DNA of 64,000 nucleotides. Origin: Drechmeria coniospora (lineage: Eukaryota; Ascomycota; Sordariomycetes; Hypocreales; Ophiocordycipitaceae). The notes below the pieces were generated by a model. It made no database searches, was not told the origin of the DNA, and saw only the letters and a program-made list of their open reading frames with translations. The position numbers were made by a program, and so were the translations under genes. This document shows, in pieces, positions 1-10,932 of this stretch (its first letter is position 1; every line of letters begins with the position of its first letter). The stretch is from contig NC_054390.1 of NCBI RefSeq assembly GCF_001625195.1, forward strand, positions 5,089,983 through 5,153,982, in the 5' to 3' direction.

Positions 1-3000
1 CGGTGTGCTCCAGCGTCCAAGTCGCTTCAGGATGGAGAACAATGGCGTGCTCTTCCTCTGGTGGGATGCATGTAGAAGCCGGTCACGATACTCGCCCTGC
101 TTCATTGGGATTCCTCAACCGTCTTGGCGCCTGTGTGATATGTGACGGTGTTCACGGAACAGCTGGTGGACAGCAGGTGGACGACCGACTGGTGGGTGCG
201 CCATGGGAAGCGTTCGGCAGCCATGTGCCTGACGCCTGGCTACCGCCGATGAGATTGCGCCAAGTGGAGTCGAGAGCATTTGATATCGCGAGCAACATGG
301 CGAGGAGCGATTGGCCAACGGCAGTTATGAATAGCAAGCATGGTTGGAGTCAAGCCTTGCCTTGTGACCGACTCGTTGGAAGGCGGATGGAACATGGGTG
401 GCAGTACCGACTGCAACCCGAATCGGCGGGCCCCGGTGGCCGGAGGCAATCCATCTGGAGCCATGCCTGCCGGCAATCTTGACATGGCATGGCGGCTGAC
501 CCGAGGTGTGTCGTTGACACCGGGCCGTGACCTTTGACCCCTCTCCCCTTCATCCTTGGCTGGCATCATGCTTTGAGACATCGATTCAGAGGACAGTTGA
601 TACCAGATCGACCCAGCGGCGAATGTCAACGGCCGAAAGGGAACTTGGCAAAGCGAGCAGTCGTCATGACGAAATGAAGCGAGCCAACGAACGAGTCGTT
701 GCATTCAGGAATCGAAGGAAACATGGATGCGCGGCCGTGGCGTCTGGGGTGCGTAGTGTGGTGTGTGGTGTATGGTGCATGGGGTGTGGTGTATGGTGTA
801 AGTATTGTGTATGGTGTAAGTATGGTGTGTGGTGTTTAGTTTGTGGTGTGTGGGGAGGCGAGATACTGAGGCTCTGTACTGAACAGTATTCTTGCGGCTA
901 GCATAATACATTGCATACAGTGCATGTGCAGTACTATATACGCATGCAGCCATTATTACCTACTAGTAGGTGTGTTAATTAATTGCTGTAATTCAATAAC
1001 TTCGTATATATGCATACGAATACGGGCATCGGCTAGCAGCTGTCTGCGCTCCAATTGGGATCAACCAGTCACAAAAGAGCACGGAGTCGGAGTTACTTGG
1101 AATGCCGTCATCAGTCTCCTATCATGATGGCGGCACCTGCCGAGTCGGGCAGGCATCCTTTGGTGGTCCTTGTTCACCCTCGCTGTGCGTCTCGAGCGTG
1201 GCCATGGTGAGGATGTTTCGACGAATCCGTTTCGACACCGCTCAGACACTTGCTTGCGCTTCCGACGCCCCCCTCCCCCCTCTTCGAGGCTAGACGAGCT
1301 GACCATCGAACGTGTAGTGATGTGCGAATGGACCACAGACCGTGGATGGATGGCGAAGACGGTGCTGCCAACTCGACGCAAGTGCAGTCGTTGGCTGCTG
1401 GTTGGTGCAGGTGTTCCCATGACCAGCTCCAACTCACTCCAAATCGTTACGCCAACGATTATCGTCCATATTGCACACCATTTTCTGTGCCTAGAGCGAA
1501 CATCGTCACCTCCATCGGAGGCAACATGTCCACCGCCATAAAGACGTGTGGCACAATGCAAGAATGAATGACACTCTCTTGCAGGCATGAAATCCTTCTT
1601 AAAGCCGTTCCCTTGCCGTCTACTCTCCGCCGAGCCAGCCTACTCATTCTCCTCCACCCGTCCGATCGGGACACTGCTATGCCTGGTCGGTGAGCATCAG
1701 CCGTACAACTCCTTCGGCCGTTGATGAGTCTTCGAGTGGGAAGACCAAATGCATCGTCACCAAATCGCCATGACCGCCCGTCTGTTCGCTGCTAATGCAT
1801 TCCCCCAAAAGTCTAGCCACAGGACGAGCAGACACAAGCGGACGATAGGACCTACCTCAACCGTCCACAGCTTCTTCAATCGTCGACTCGAACCCCTGTC
1901 CGCGCGTGCCGGCCCCGCATTCGACACGGCCATGTTTATCTACATGTCCATTTCTATCCTTTCGCCGCTTGCTCCCTTGCCGAGTACACTGGCATCATAT
2001 TCATCCACGCTACAATTGCCTGCACTTGTATGTCCATGCGGACCCTGGCCCCTGGTGCAACGCAATCTCCTGCCCAGAGGTCCATTGCAACAGCGGGAAG
2101 CTCGCGTGTCTTGCAGCACATGGTACCAAGCGCGACCCTGACTGCAGCCTCCGACTGCCACCTTGCAATCCTGTCAAAGACCAAGAATCCACTTGCACAA
2201 CAATGCCATGCATCATGGGAGGACCGCGTCAGTGTCACGGCCCACCTCGAACGCGGAGAGCAAGGACGGCTGCCCAGGATTTGACGTGGCCGCCTCTTGG
2301 TCCGATTACCAACCCTCCATATCCGCCCGAGCGCTCCTGTCTTGCCCCTATGAATCCTTCGTTCTAGTCATGCTCCGGAATTGCCATCCCGAGGCCCGAC
2401 TCCAAATGCCAGCTGCGAGCCCTCGACCGATCCGGCTGCTAACGGTGCATGCAGCAAGTTTCATCATTGTCGCTGGAGAAGTTGCTGCAACCTCCCTCAT
2501 GGTGCCATTCGACTCTTCTCCACGCTTCTGAGAGCCCAGAGGCTCTGCTGCATATTTCCACACTATTTTGCTAGAACAGGCGACTGTCCCTGCTGGAATA
2601 GCCGTCATGGTCAACACGAAATTAAAGATGACGAAAACTGGCGCCTACCATCCACCGAGTAAACATGAACCTGCACGAAAGAATGATTGCCTGTGTACTA
2701 TTCTCCAGATCGCGTCATCAAGCGGCGTCAGCAAAATTCCGTGCCCCATTCACGCGGACCTTCAGCCTCAATCAACCTTCTACATCAAGACAAGCCAACA
2801 TAGGCCCACGCAGGCCAACGCAGCGTCCCCGCCCGAGCTGGACCAATCCTGCCCTGACCATCATCACCCCTTCACAGCGCCTTTCAATCATTATATTCTT
2901 ATTATAACCATAACTATAACCACTTGCGCATGGATACTTGCTAGGTATGCACCCCGCAAAATTGTCCCACCTGACGCCGCACGCTGCTATCATCGAGCAT

Positions 3001-4340
3001 GATGCGACGACATACATCCCAAAATATCAACACGAACTAGCCACCTGCCAGAGCGCAGTCACAACACTCCTGTTGAACTTGAGAGTCTGCTGTCGGATTT
3101 GTGGGCGACAAATAATGCACGGCTACGACGGAACTCGGAATGATACCCCATGGGTCACCAACTACCTGCCATTTGAGTTCTCCGTTCTTGAAATAACCTC
3201 GGCTGGACGATATAGAAGATGGCATGGGATGACCGAATACCAGACATCGCCAAACCATGAGCTCACCATGGACAACCGCTAGCCTGGAGAAGCCCAATGC
3301 GGTCCATACACCTCGAACAGCACCGTCGGGACCATGTGAACAATTTCCGACCTCGTCTGCCTCGCACCATGGAAGGTCAATGCACTCGCAGATCCGGATC
3401 CCGCCGAATGTCGAGCCGAGGTCGCGTCGGATACAGGCTATCTCCGAGCGTTGTAATTCTGAAAAGATGGCCCTGGGCCACCTTCTATTTCAGGCGTCGA
3501 CGCCGGGTATTGTGGCTTGACATAGATGGAGTGGCGAATCCATGCACACTCAATCAGCACTTACAATGCTGAGTTTGCCTTTGGCCCGTCTGACCAGCCT
3601 GAGTTACTATTTAACAGTGACTACACTGTCCAGATTGCGGAGACGGGGCAATCCCTTGCTCTCGACGTTGCGATATCGCACCCTCGCCATCTGTCCTACT
3701 GACATCCTTTCATTCGCCTGTACCTGCGCCCAATGCCATTTCTGGAAATAGACACGGAGATTTACCCGAATGGCCTCGCCAAAGTGATATCGAGACAGGC
3801 GTTTCAGCTTATGCATGTATCCTGGAGGTAGCCTTCATGCCTCATGATGTGATGTCGCCGGAAACTGTTTGAAGCAGCGGCGACAAATGTCTTTTCCTAT
3901 GGCGTGCGGCGACGTTGACTCAGCTCGGACGTAACGCGACAGCAAAAGTGACGATGTGAGTTATACGGCCATTGTTGGCTTGTTCTAGAAAATGAAATGA
4001 AGCCTTGACTTGAATGCTCCATCCGATCTTGGTGTTGATGAGTCCAGCTTAGTGAGCAGCCTGGCTATTTTTGTGTGGTGAGAGACGAATGCATCCTGGC
4101 CAAGGAGCATACAAATGCACTTGTCTACCTTGTTTCATTAGATGCGTATCGGGTAGGTCTGCTGTGGTCTTGTGAGAAACTTGTACGTTTGTAGGTGCCC
4201 ATTCGTATTACTTGCATCTTTACAAGGCCAAGATCGACGTAAGATGAAAAAGAAAAAGTGAGTAGGCAACGTGCGGTACTGCCAATGAATGCTTCTACGC
4301 GAAAAAAGCCGTGATATAAAATTGACGTCGTGTAATGATT
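1..4340. other. no recognisable gene
   Basis: Several open frames of 60 to 175 codons occur on both strands, but none shows a domain, motif or composition I recognise, and the longer ones overlap on opposite strands as expected from GC-rich sequence with few stops. The region could hold exons of an intron-containing gene or an old degraded repeat. I see no RNA gene. The only clear structure is the GT-rich repeat listed separately. Confidence 0.4.
749..854 (+). repeat. GTGGTGT-type low-complexity repeat
   Basis: About 105 bp of imperfect repeats of GTGTGGTGTATGGTGTAAGT-like units, with strong G/T versus A/C strand asymmetry. It is an ordinary imperfect microsatellite. No coding role is evident, although frames on both strands run through it. 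Confidence 0.8.
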
Positions 4341-4352
4341 CACTCATTCACA

Positions 4353-4984
4353 TCAGGTCATCATGCCCAGATACTGTGTTGTCAACACAGTCTCCTTGCT
4401 CGCCCCCCTTACACCAATTCTCATCGACTCTCCTGGCACAATGTCGACAAGATTATCGTCAAACCTGACACTTTCATCCGTGCAATCGACCGCGAGACCC
4501 TTGACAGATACTTCGGCGCTGATCTGCACCGCCTCACCGTCCACGTCCAGCTCCACTCGGAGCTGGCTGGGTTTCTGCAGGTGCAGATGCTTGAACGGCT
4601 CCGGCCAGTTGACATGCCGCGCGACAGGCGCACCGGATTCTTGGCACAGATAGGCGGCCACGACGGTCCGGTTCTCGTTGCCGGGTGTCGCGGGGACGGG
4701 AAGAGAGATGATTTCTGTCGATTGGTTGGCCAGGAGGTCGAGGTCGGCCACCCTGCGCGAGTATACCTGCTTGCCCGTCTCGACGTCCCACGCTGCTATG
4801 AGACAGTCGGCCTTGAAAAGGTCGAGGGTCAGGTTGGATGCCCAGATCTCGACGGTGACCTTTTTGACAATGTCGACCCTGGAGTGCTTGCCCTCACGGT
4901 GCGTGGTCTCGCGGCGCTTCATGCCGATTGACAGGCCAGCCATCTCGCGCTTCACCGCGAAGTAGGCAAGCTTTGGCCGATATA
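4353..4984 (-). pseudogene. C-terminal fragment of a GH2 beta-mannosidase-type glycosidase
   Basis: About 210 codons on the minus strand read as the C-terminal Ig-like region of a glycoside hydrolase family 2 beta-mannosidase. The beginning, YRPKLAYFAVKREM, matches the RPKPAYFA(V/I)KRE block that follows the catalytic barrel in these enzymes. Near the end, RFDDNLVDIVPGESMRIGVRG matches the FSDN-x-VDL-x-PGE block of the terminal beta-sandwich domain, followed by a natural stop at 4353. The intact enzyme removes terminal beta-mannose from mannan-derived oligosaccharides. The catalytic barrel, both acid residues and the N-terminus are absent. Homology stops at about 4980-4985, where Fot1-like sequence begins, so this is a 5'-truncated gene. 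The first in-frame ATG (4955) lies inside conserved sequence and is not a true start. Family assignment is from memory of conserved blocks. Confidence 0.72.
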
Positions 4985-5192
4985 TCGATATAATGCCTTC
5001 TCTTCTGGCCGACTTAATTTAGTATTGTGGCCTTGAATACTGGTCTTTGGACCAATACCAGACAATCGTCGTTGTAGGCGCCTTCGAGGGATTTTAAATA
5101 GTCGGGCAACCTTTGCGATTTTTTTCGTTAGGAAACTCATTAAGATAATCTATAGCCTCCTGGGTACGTATTTTAACTGTTGGATAATCCAT
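4985..5192 (-). pseudogene. Fot1/Pogo-type transposase N-terminal fragment, frameshifted
   Basis: An ATG at 5192 on the minus strand opens a frame containing QEAIDYLNEF, the usual start of fungal Fot1/Pogo (Tc1-mariner superfamily) transposases. It shifts frame at an A7 run near 5120 and continues as VARLFKIPRRRLQRRLSG, the helix-turn-helix that binds the element's terminal inverted repeat, and then SRPEEKALYRYI, the usual link to the CENP-B-type second HTH. The sequence stops there and runs into the GH2 fragment. The CENP-B region and the DDE catalytic domain are missing, and no terminal inverted repeat was found nearby. It is a dead fragment left by a rearrangement. Confidence 0.75.
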
Positions 5193-5310
5193 AGCTATTA
5201 TGGTTGTAAAGATATTGGAAATTGAAGATAAATGAGGGAAAAAGTGCGCGTTGCGGTGGTGTGCGCGCTGTGGTGGTGAGCACCACCTTTAGGTGGGGCG
5301 TGGCACGATT

Positions 5311-6072
5311 AGTAGTTGCCCGCCAACAGTACTACTGTTGCGCGGTAGGACCCACCCAACTGCAACTAGCAGTTACTTGCTAGTAGTACTACTACTGGCC
5401 CGCTCGACTACTGCAGCACTCCTGCTGTACTGTTACGACCGAACACTAATACCAACTAAGTCTGCCAATCGCATACACCAACTGTACAACTTGCAGTATG
5501 ACTCAACCAGAGTATTTGGAGCTGCATTGAACGCAAGCAGATTGTTCGGAGATGCATTGTATGGAATCAGATAGAATTCCAACACGTGCACATTGCACTA
5601 ATTGAGGTACTACCTCTCAGGTATAAAATGGTCCTACCATTCCTACACTCTTAGATAGTTAGGATAGAATAAGCACGCACAACAACACACACGCTGTAAA
5701 CACACGCACACGCACGCGCGTACACAAGCACAAGAAATACAACAGTATTTCCTTTTCTTTCTGAATCGCATCTTGGCATTACTATTTGACTTATTCAAAT
5801 CTGTATTCCTTGCCCAGTTACTAACTGGTGCACTTCTGCTGTTACTAACAGCCTCGATTTGATATCCATTTTGGATAGTCCGTGCAACTGTACTTCTACT
5901 GTGCACCCTTCCCATTTACCCCTTTATTCCAAGAGGTATTTCCCCTTTATTTTTTTAAGACTAACAGCCTTAATTGATATCCATTTTGGATAGTCCGTGC
6001 AACTGAACTTTTACTAAGCACCCTTCCCAATTTACCCCTTTATTCCAAGAGGTATTTCCCCTTTTATTCTCA
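5311..6072 (+). repeat. copia-1 LTR-like copy (5' side)
   Basis: About 630 bp here recur in inverted orientation at 10004-10628. Shared blocks include the GTAGTACTAC-rich start, the TGCTGTTACTAACAGC motif, the ATATCCATTTTGGATA palindrome and the TTATTCCAAGAGGTA block. The last ~117 bp are tandemly duplicated here (about 5851-5950 and 5968-6070) but single in the other copy. It ends at TTCTCA (6072), followed by a primer-binding-site-like sequence, so 6072 is taken as the LTR end. The 5' boundary is uncertain because the two copies lose similarity near 5311. Confidence 0.65.
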
Positions 6073-6075
6073 AAA

Positions 6076-6098
6076 GGTTATAAGCCCGGCAGGACTAC
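6076..6098 (+). other. copia-1 primer-binding site, half-tRNA type
   Basis: GGTTATAAGCCCGGC starts 3 bp after the LTR end. Its complement has the form of an anticodon stem-loop (GGGCTTATAACC). Copia-type elements prime from a cleaved initiator tRNA whose 3' end lies in the anticodon loop. The same layout occurs in copia-2 at 16297 with a closer match to initiator tRNA-Met. Which tRNA is used here, iMet with substitutions or Ile(UAU), cannot be decided from the window. Confidence 0.5.
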
Positions 6099-6242
6099 AC
6101 CAAAATCCCCCGGAAAAATCGACCCAGCTGCCAATACAAAAAGTACTACTTGTTGTATGTCCTGACACCAAACTGCTAGTACTACTAGCATAAAGGTAAA
6201 CCGAAATCTAGTTACTAACTAGATTGTGTCTGTGTTTTCAAA

Positions 6243-7385
6243 ATGGATTCCACCAAGGAAGGTCAGGCCACCGAAACACCTATTATAACGGAACTTAAAG
6301 CAATCATTCAAAGGCAACAAATGCAGTATAATGATCTTTCCAATCGGTTCAACCAACTTACGGAACAATTAAACAATACTATTATACCAATTCAAAAACG
6401 CCTCGACAAAATAGAGCCCGACCACACACCTATCCAAGGAATCCCAACCTACAGTAGTAGTACTACTACTACTGAAATGACTGATCTAAGCTCTAATATT
6501 GAGCTATCCAAGAAGGTATTCTTATTCCCAGAGTATGCTAAGCTCAAAGACACCAAGAACTTTGACTTATGGGAACAATTACTTTCCATCCAACTTAGAT
6601 CTCTTCGCCTGGAAGAATTTCTGAAAAACCCATCAATTGCTATTGGTTATTCAACACACAACCAATGCTCCCTGCTTATGCTACTTCGGGACAGCTGTAC
6701 TAAGGGCCCGCGAGCATTAATTGCATGGATTCAAAACCCAACAGATGCCTATCTGTCGCTGAAAAAACATTACTCCAAGGGCTAGGCAGCCTAACGTTAC
6801 AACCTCTACGATTCCTACCATAACCTTACACTCAAAGGGTACAAAGGAACACTTGAGGCTATCAATTCAGAATTCAGCAGTTGCCTTACACGACTTCAAC
6901 TTACTGGAGTAAGTATCGATCCACGGGATCAGGCAAATCGATACCTTACAACTGTTAGTCCTGTTTTTTTACAATAGGCTGCAACGCAACGCAATAATCT
7001 TCAAACCAATGAAGTCTTAGGGGTTAACACAGAATCCCTCAATCTGCAATACCTTTAGACTAACTTACTGGAAGAACATCAAAATCCTAATAGTCCCAGT
7101 TTCCAAGCATTCAGTCACAGGACAACCCAACTATCCAAAACACCAGACAATAATAACACTAGGTCTACTAGACCTAGTCGACCCAATCGACCCAACCGAC
7201 CCAACCAACCCAATTCACCCAACCGACCCAAACGATACAATCGACCCAAAAACCATACACCAGTCAAGGGAACTACTAGTTTCCTGACTGGTAACTATAG
7301 CCTATCCACTGGCTGTATGGGGTTACCTAATTCCTATTAGGAATTAGATACCGACTCTAATTCCGAACAAGAATTAGTACTATTA
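6243..7385 (+). pseudogene. copia-1 gag remnant
   Basis: An ATG at 6243 opens a 180-codon frame with an N-terminal coiled-coil-like stretch (QRQQMQYNDLSNRFNQLTEQ) and then a copia gag-like part. The same frame continues past TAG 6783, TAA 6792, TAG 6975, TAG 7056 and TAG 7338. Between 7140 and 7250 it encodes an Arg/Pro/Asn-rich basic tract based on RPNRPNQPNS-like repeats, a possible nucleic-acid-binding replacement for a zinc knuckle, since no CCHC motif is seen. Gag would form the particle shell. The five in-frame stops show it is not functional. The frame runs directly into the protease. Confidence 0.65.
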
Positions 7386-8318
7386 CCCGATTTGGGTAAT
7401 ATAGGTATGACATACCGTGTTGCTGACAACAATACGTACCGAATGGGCCTACTCTACGATACTGGCTCAACCTGTCATTTGGTTAACAATCGGCTGAAGT
7501 TTACAACTTTCCGACCTATTGCAAAATCCCAAGCAAAACCAATTACAACAGGAGGTCGTCCAATTTATCCCAAAGGTATTGGCTGTACTGAATTTACTGT
7601 ACTAATTCGTACCAATCCACCTGTCTATAGTACTCTTGTTTTACAAGAAGCACTGTACATTCCGAAACTGGAGGTCAGTATTGTTAGTGGAATTCGCCAC
7701 TATGCGTCTGGAGGAACTCTCATTAAGGAACATCTGTACAACTCAAATCGACAGTTATGCGGACTCCTTAACTTCCAGAAACACGGCTTCTTCCTACAAC
7801 AGCAAGGTCAACATACGCCCCATTTAACGAAGTCAGATACTGCCCACTCTAGCTACTATAGTAGCTACGGAATTACAGTCGAAATCCCCTCCCAACCCCC
7901 CCCCTGGGCCAACGAGGTAGAGGATTGGTCGGCACCTTCAACGGTGCCTCGGTCGGCACCTTCCCCAGTGCCTCGGTCGGCACCTTTAACGGTGCCTCGG
8001 TCGGCACCTTCCCCGGTGCCTCGGTCGGCACCTTCAACGGTGCCTTGGTCGGTACCTTCCCCGGTACCTCGGTCGGCACCTTCCCCGGCGCCTAGGGCGG
8101 CACCTACATTAGTGCCTCGGCCGGTACCCGGATCGGTACCTAGCCCAACTGTTAGTCCGGCTACACTAAGGGACCTTACTAAGGCTACCCTATTCAACGA
8201 CCCTATAGAAGACCCAATTCCTATAGAGGCAACAGACCAACTAGTAGTCCTAACTACTAGTCCCGAGGAACAAGCTCTTCCGACTACTCGTACGGAATCA
8301 AACAACCAGTCTTACTAA
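7386..8318 (+). pseudogene. copia-1 aspartic protease and proline-rich linker
   Basis: In the same frame as gag, LLYDTGSTCHLVNNRLKFT is a retropepsin active site (DTG) in the usual copia context, followed by GGRPIYPKGIGCTEFTV and ALYIPKLEVSIVSG, which matches the L-x-VP-x-L-x-x-NLIS strand block of copia proteases. After the protease (about residue 150) a linker holds 24-bp tandem repeats. A TAA at 8316 interrupts the frame just before the integrase zinc finger. The DTG triad is intact. Confidence 0.78.
7925..8112 (+). repeat. 24-bp tandem repeat within copia-1 pol linker
   Basis: About eight imperfect 24-bp units with core CGGTCGGCACCTTCCCCGGTGCCT, encoding alternating (S/L)(T/P)VPRSAP octapeptides. 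The unit length is a multiple of three, so the polyprotein frame is kept. It lies between protease and integrase and probably acts as a flexible linker. Confidence 0.85.
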
Positions 8319-9770
8319 AGACTATTGCAACAAGCCGGCATTTGGCACATCCGACTAGGACATATTAGTCTCCCACTCTTGAAGAAGACTAGTAGTATTA
8401 CTACTGGGCTGCCTGACTTTTCGTCTATTCGGGCTGCCGATTTCTAATGCCTTGCCTGTATTCAGGCCAAATCCACTAGACGACAGTCTAGGGATCCTAT
8501 TAACGATCCAGACCACGTTCTTGATTCAATTGCAGGTAATACATTTGGGATTCGACCAGTATCCTATGATCGTAAGTCTGTAGGACTTATCCTAATTGAC
8601 CGAAAATCCCGCTTTCGTTGGGTATTGATCCTACCCAACAAGGAGGGATCAACTGTTCTCCAGGCAATTCGGAATCTCTTCAAAAACCTTAAACGACACT
8701 ATAACTGTTACCCAAAACAGTTATTTTTCGACGAAAGTACCGAAATCAATACATTGCTCCAGACTTAGTTGGGTAAGAAAGGAATACTATTCGATACATC
8801 TTGCCCGTATACGCCCGAACAGAACGGACTTGCGGAACGGTCTATACGAGTTATCCTAGACCGACTACGTGCAACAATGATCTGGGCAGGCCTTCCACTT
8901 TCCTCTGGTCTGCCGTTCTTCCTGCTATAGTTAATCTTGTTAACTATACTGCAATTTCGAACCGGGATTTAAGTCCCTACCAACTACTAAAGCAGGAATT
9001 ACAGGGACTGAAAATGCCACCAAATCTTACGGCCTATAAGGCTATTGGTGCACATTGCGAAGTCCTAATTCCTCATCAGAAACGGATTCAAAGTGCCAAA
9101 CTGGCATCCCGTACAGAACCAGCAAGGCTACTAGCCACATTAGGTTCAAAAACGTACCTTGTGTACATATGTGCCTTCTAGGAGGTCGGTTACAAAAACT
9201 ACCTTCCTGGAAATCCTAGAAGGTATTGGCCCTATCTCCCAAGGGCCCCCCCGACTACTAAGTCCTAGTGTTAAAGGACTAGAGTCAGAGGGGTAAATTG
9301 AGATAGTAGATTCAACTACTACCATCTCGCAAAGTACCTCCAGTCCCCTAACACCTAGGGAGACAAAGAGGGCTACTGGTCCTACTAGGACCAGTGGACT
9401 AACTAGTCCTACTAGGACTAGTAGGTTGCAACTGGCCAAAGGACCAACTAGTCCTACTAGGACTAGTAGGTTGCAACTGGCCAACGGACCGACTAGTCCT
9501 ACTAGGACTAGTACTACAAAGGGGGTCCTAGCCCAACCAACAGAGGATCTACTAGATACCTCTCTTCCAGATGCACCTGAATCAGAAAACAATTCTAATT
9601 CAATGGATTTCAATCTGGCATACTGGATTAAGGACCTATGCTACCAAGCCAAGGCAAAGCAACCACTAGTTGGTAGCAAGCCCACTAGCTGGAAGCAGGT
9701 ACTTAAATCAGACAACAAAGACCAGTGGATCTATATTCTCTGAATTTCAGCAACTTATCCAGGCAGGGGT
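8319..9770 (+). pseudogene. copia-1 integrase and start of RT, rest of RT/RNase H missing
   Basis: After the TAA at 8316 the same frame reads IWHIRLGHISLPLL and CLACIQAKST, the HHCC zinc finger of a copia integrase (with a TAA at 8445). The DDE core follows: VLDSIAG, LFFDEST and PEQNGLAERS, with a TAG at 8766. A frameshift near 8885-8925 moves the frame to the one reading LWSAVLPAIVNLVNYTAISN and SPYQLL. A later part (9596-9765) has AYWIKDLC...SWKQVLKSDNK and EFQQLIQAG, the conserved stretch just before the reverse transcriptase. Homology ends there. The RT palm, its catalytic aspartates and RNase H are all absent, so the element carries a large internal deletion. Confidence 0.75.
9383..9513 (+). 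repeat. ~60-bp tandem repeat with ACTAGTCCTACTAGGACTAGT palindromes
   Basis: Three near-identical units combine the self-complementary ACTAGTCCTACTAGGACT block with GGTTGCAACTGGCCAA. They lie in the variable linker between integrase and RT of copia-1. The palindromic half could form a stable hairpin. Confidence 0.8.
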
Positions 9771-9936
9771 ATTTTATTTTTTGAGTATTCATATTTACAC
9801 GAACCATTTCTTCTATTCACACGATTTTTCGCCTAGCGCCCCACAACGCCCCGCTATAAATTTTTAGTGCCAATGCAGTACAAAAAGATACATATAAGTA
9901 ATTCTACGCATTACAGTAAATAGCGCATTACAGTAA

Positions 9937-9994
9937 ATAGCTTCTTATGCTATACATTCCGCATAGCATAAGAACGAATAGCATAAGAAGCTAT
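9937..9994. repeat. 16-bp perfect inverted repeat, hairpin
   Basis: Left arm 9937-9952 (ATAGCTTCTTATGCTA) and right arm 9979-9994 are exact reverse complements, separated by a 26-nt loop that holds a partial third copy. Immediately upstream, CGCATTACAGTAAATAG is tandemly duplicated. It sits in the filler between the truncated RT and the inverted LTR copy and may be the end of a small non-autonomous element or a rearrangement scar. Confidence 0.8.
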
Positions 9995-10003
9995 CTTTTA
10001 AAA

Positions 10004-10628
10004 TGAAAAGGGGAATTACCTCTTGGAATAAAGGGGTAAAATAGGAAGGGTGCGCAGTGGAAGTTCAGTTGCACGGACTATCCAAAATGGATATCAATCG
10101 AGGCTATTAGTAACAGCAGGAAGTGCACCAGTTAGTAACTGGGCAGGGAATACAGATTTGAACAAGTCAAATAGTAGTGCCAAGGGACGATTCAGAAAAG
10201 AAAGACTGTTGTGTTTCTTGTGCTTGCTTGCGCGTGTTCGTGTGTGTTTACAGCGTAAGCGTCTTGTGTGTTCTCCTAACTATCTAAGAGTGTAGGAAAG
10301 GGAGGACCATTTTATACCTGAGAGGTAGTACCTCAATCAGTGCAATGTGCACGTGTTGGAATTCTGTCTGATTCCATACAATGCATCTCCGAACAATCTG
10401 CTTGCATTCAATGCAGCTCCAAATACTCTGGTTGAGTCATACTGCCAGTTGGTTGCAACTAGCAGGATTGATCAATATTAGGGTTCGGTCGCGACAGTAC
10501 AGCAGCAGTACTGCAGTAGTCGAGCGGGCCAGTAGTAGTACTACTGGCAAGCAACTGCTAGTTGCAGTTGGGTGGGTCCTTCCGCGCAACAGTAGTACTG
10601 TTGGCGGGCAACTACTAGTAGTAGTTGG
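10004..10628 (-). repeat. copia-1 LTR-like copy in inverted orientation
   Basis: This is the reverse complement of 5311-5944: the AAGAGGTAATTCCCC end comes first (10011-10022) and the GGCGGGCAACTACTAGTAG end last (10603-10625). A normal LTR pair is direct, so this copy cannot be the 3' LTR of the element at 6243-9770. It belongs to a second element on the minus strand, or the segment was inverted. Its pairing end starts with TG at 10004. Confidence 0.7.
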
Positions 10629-10873
10629 GAGCGCGTCAATTGACGGCCCGATCAATGATCTTGCTTGATCGACCAAGTACCACTTGCACGTGACGTGCGA
10701 CAGTAGTAAATTGGCTGGGCAGTAGTACTGCCATCAATTGTACCAAGTCGGAGCGAGGAGAATTTGCATAGCAAGTGCAATTCGTCAACTCAATATACTA
10801 CCTGTACGTACAGTACAGTGGTAGTATATAGGCAAGCAGTAGTACTGCTGCCCGGTGTTGCAAATGGCAACAT
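10629..10873. other. palindrome-rich filler, no gene
   Basis: Short stretch with several small palindromes (for example CAGTAGTACTGC and TGTACGTACAGTACA). It may be the outer part of the inverted LTR that is missing from the 5311 copy. No coding sequence seen. Confidence 0.4.
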
Positions 10874-10932
10874 ATAGGATAGTATCCTATTTGGGTAGTC
10901 TTACTAGTATAAATGCCAGTAATTTTAACAGT
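10874..10932 (+). repeat. left terminal inverted repeat of the MULE
   Basis: It starts with the 17-bp palindrome ATAGGATAGTATCCTAT and continues TTGGGTAGTCTTACTAG. The reverse complement of 12941-13000 matches it with about two mismatches and a 1-nt shift in the A/T run. The inner end abuts the truncated transposase coding sequence. Confidence 0.85.

Noticed and set aside
749..953. minus-strand frame rich in His and Thr (TIHNTYTIHHT)
   Set aside because: Translation of the GT-rich microsatellite.
4335..4931. 198-codon plus-strand frame opposite the GH2 fragment
   Set aside because: The minus-strand frame has clear GH2 conserved blocks; the plus-strand frame is its shadow.
5643..5915. 90-codon minus-strand frame and its relative at 10050-10295
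   Set aside because: Both are translations of the inverted LTR copies, not genes.
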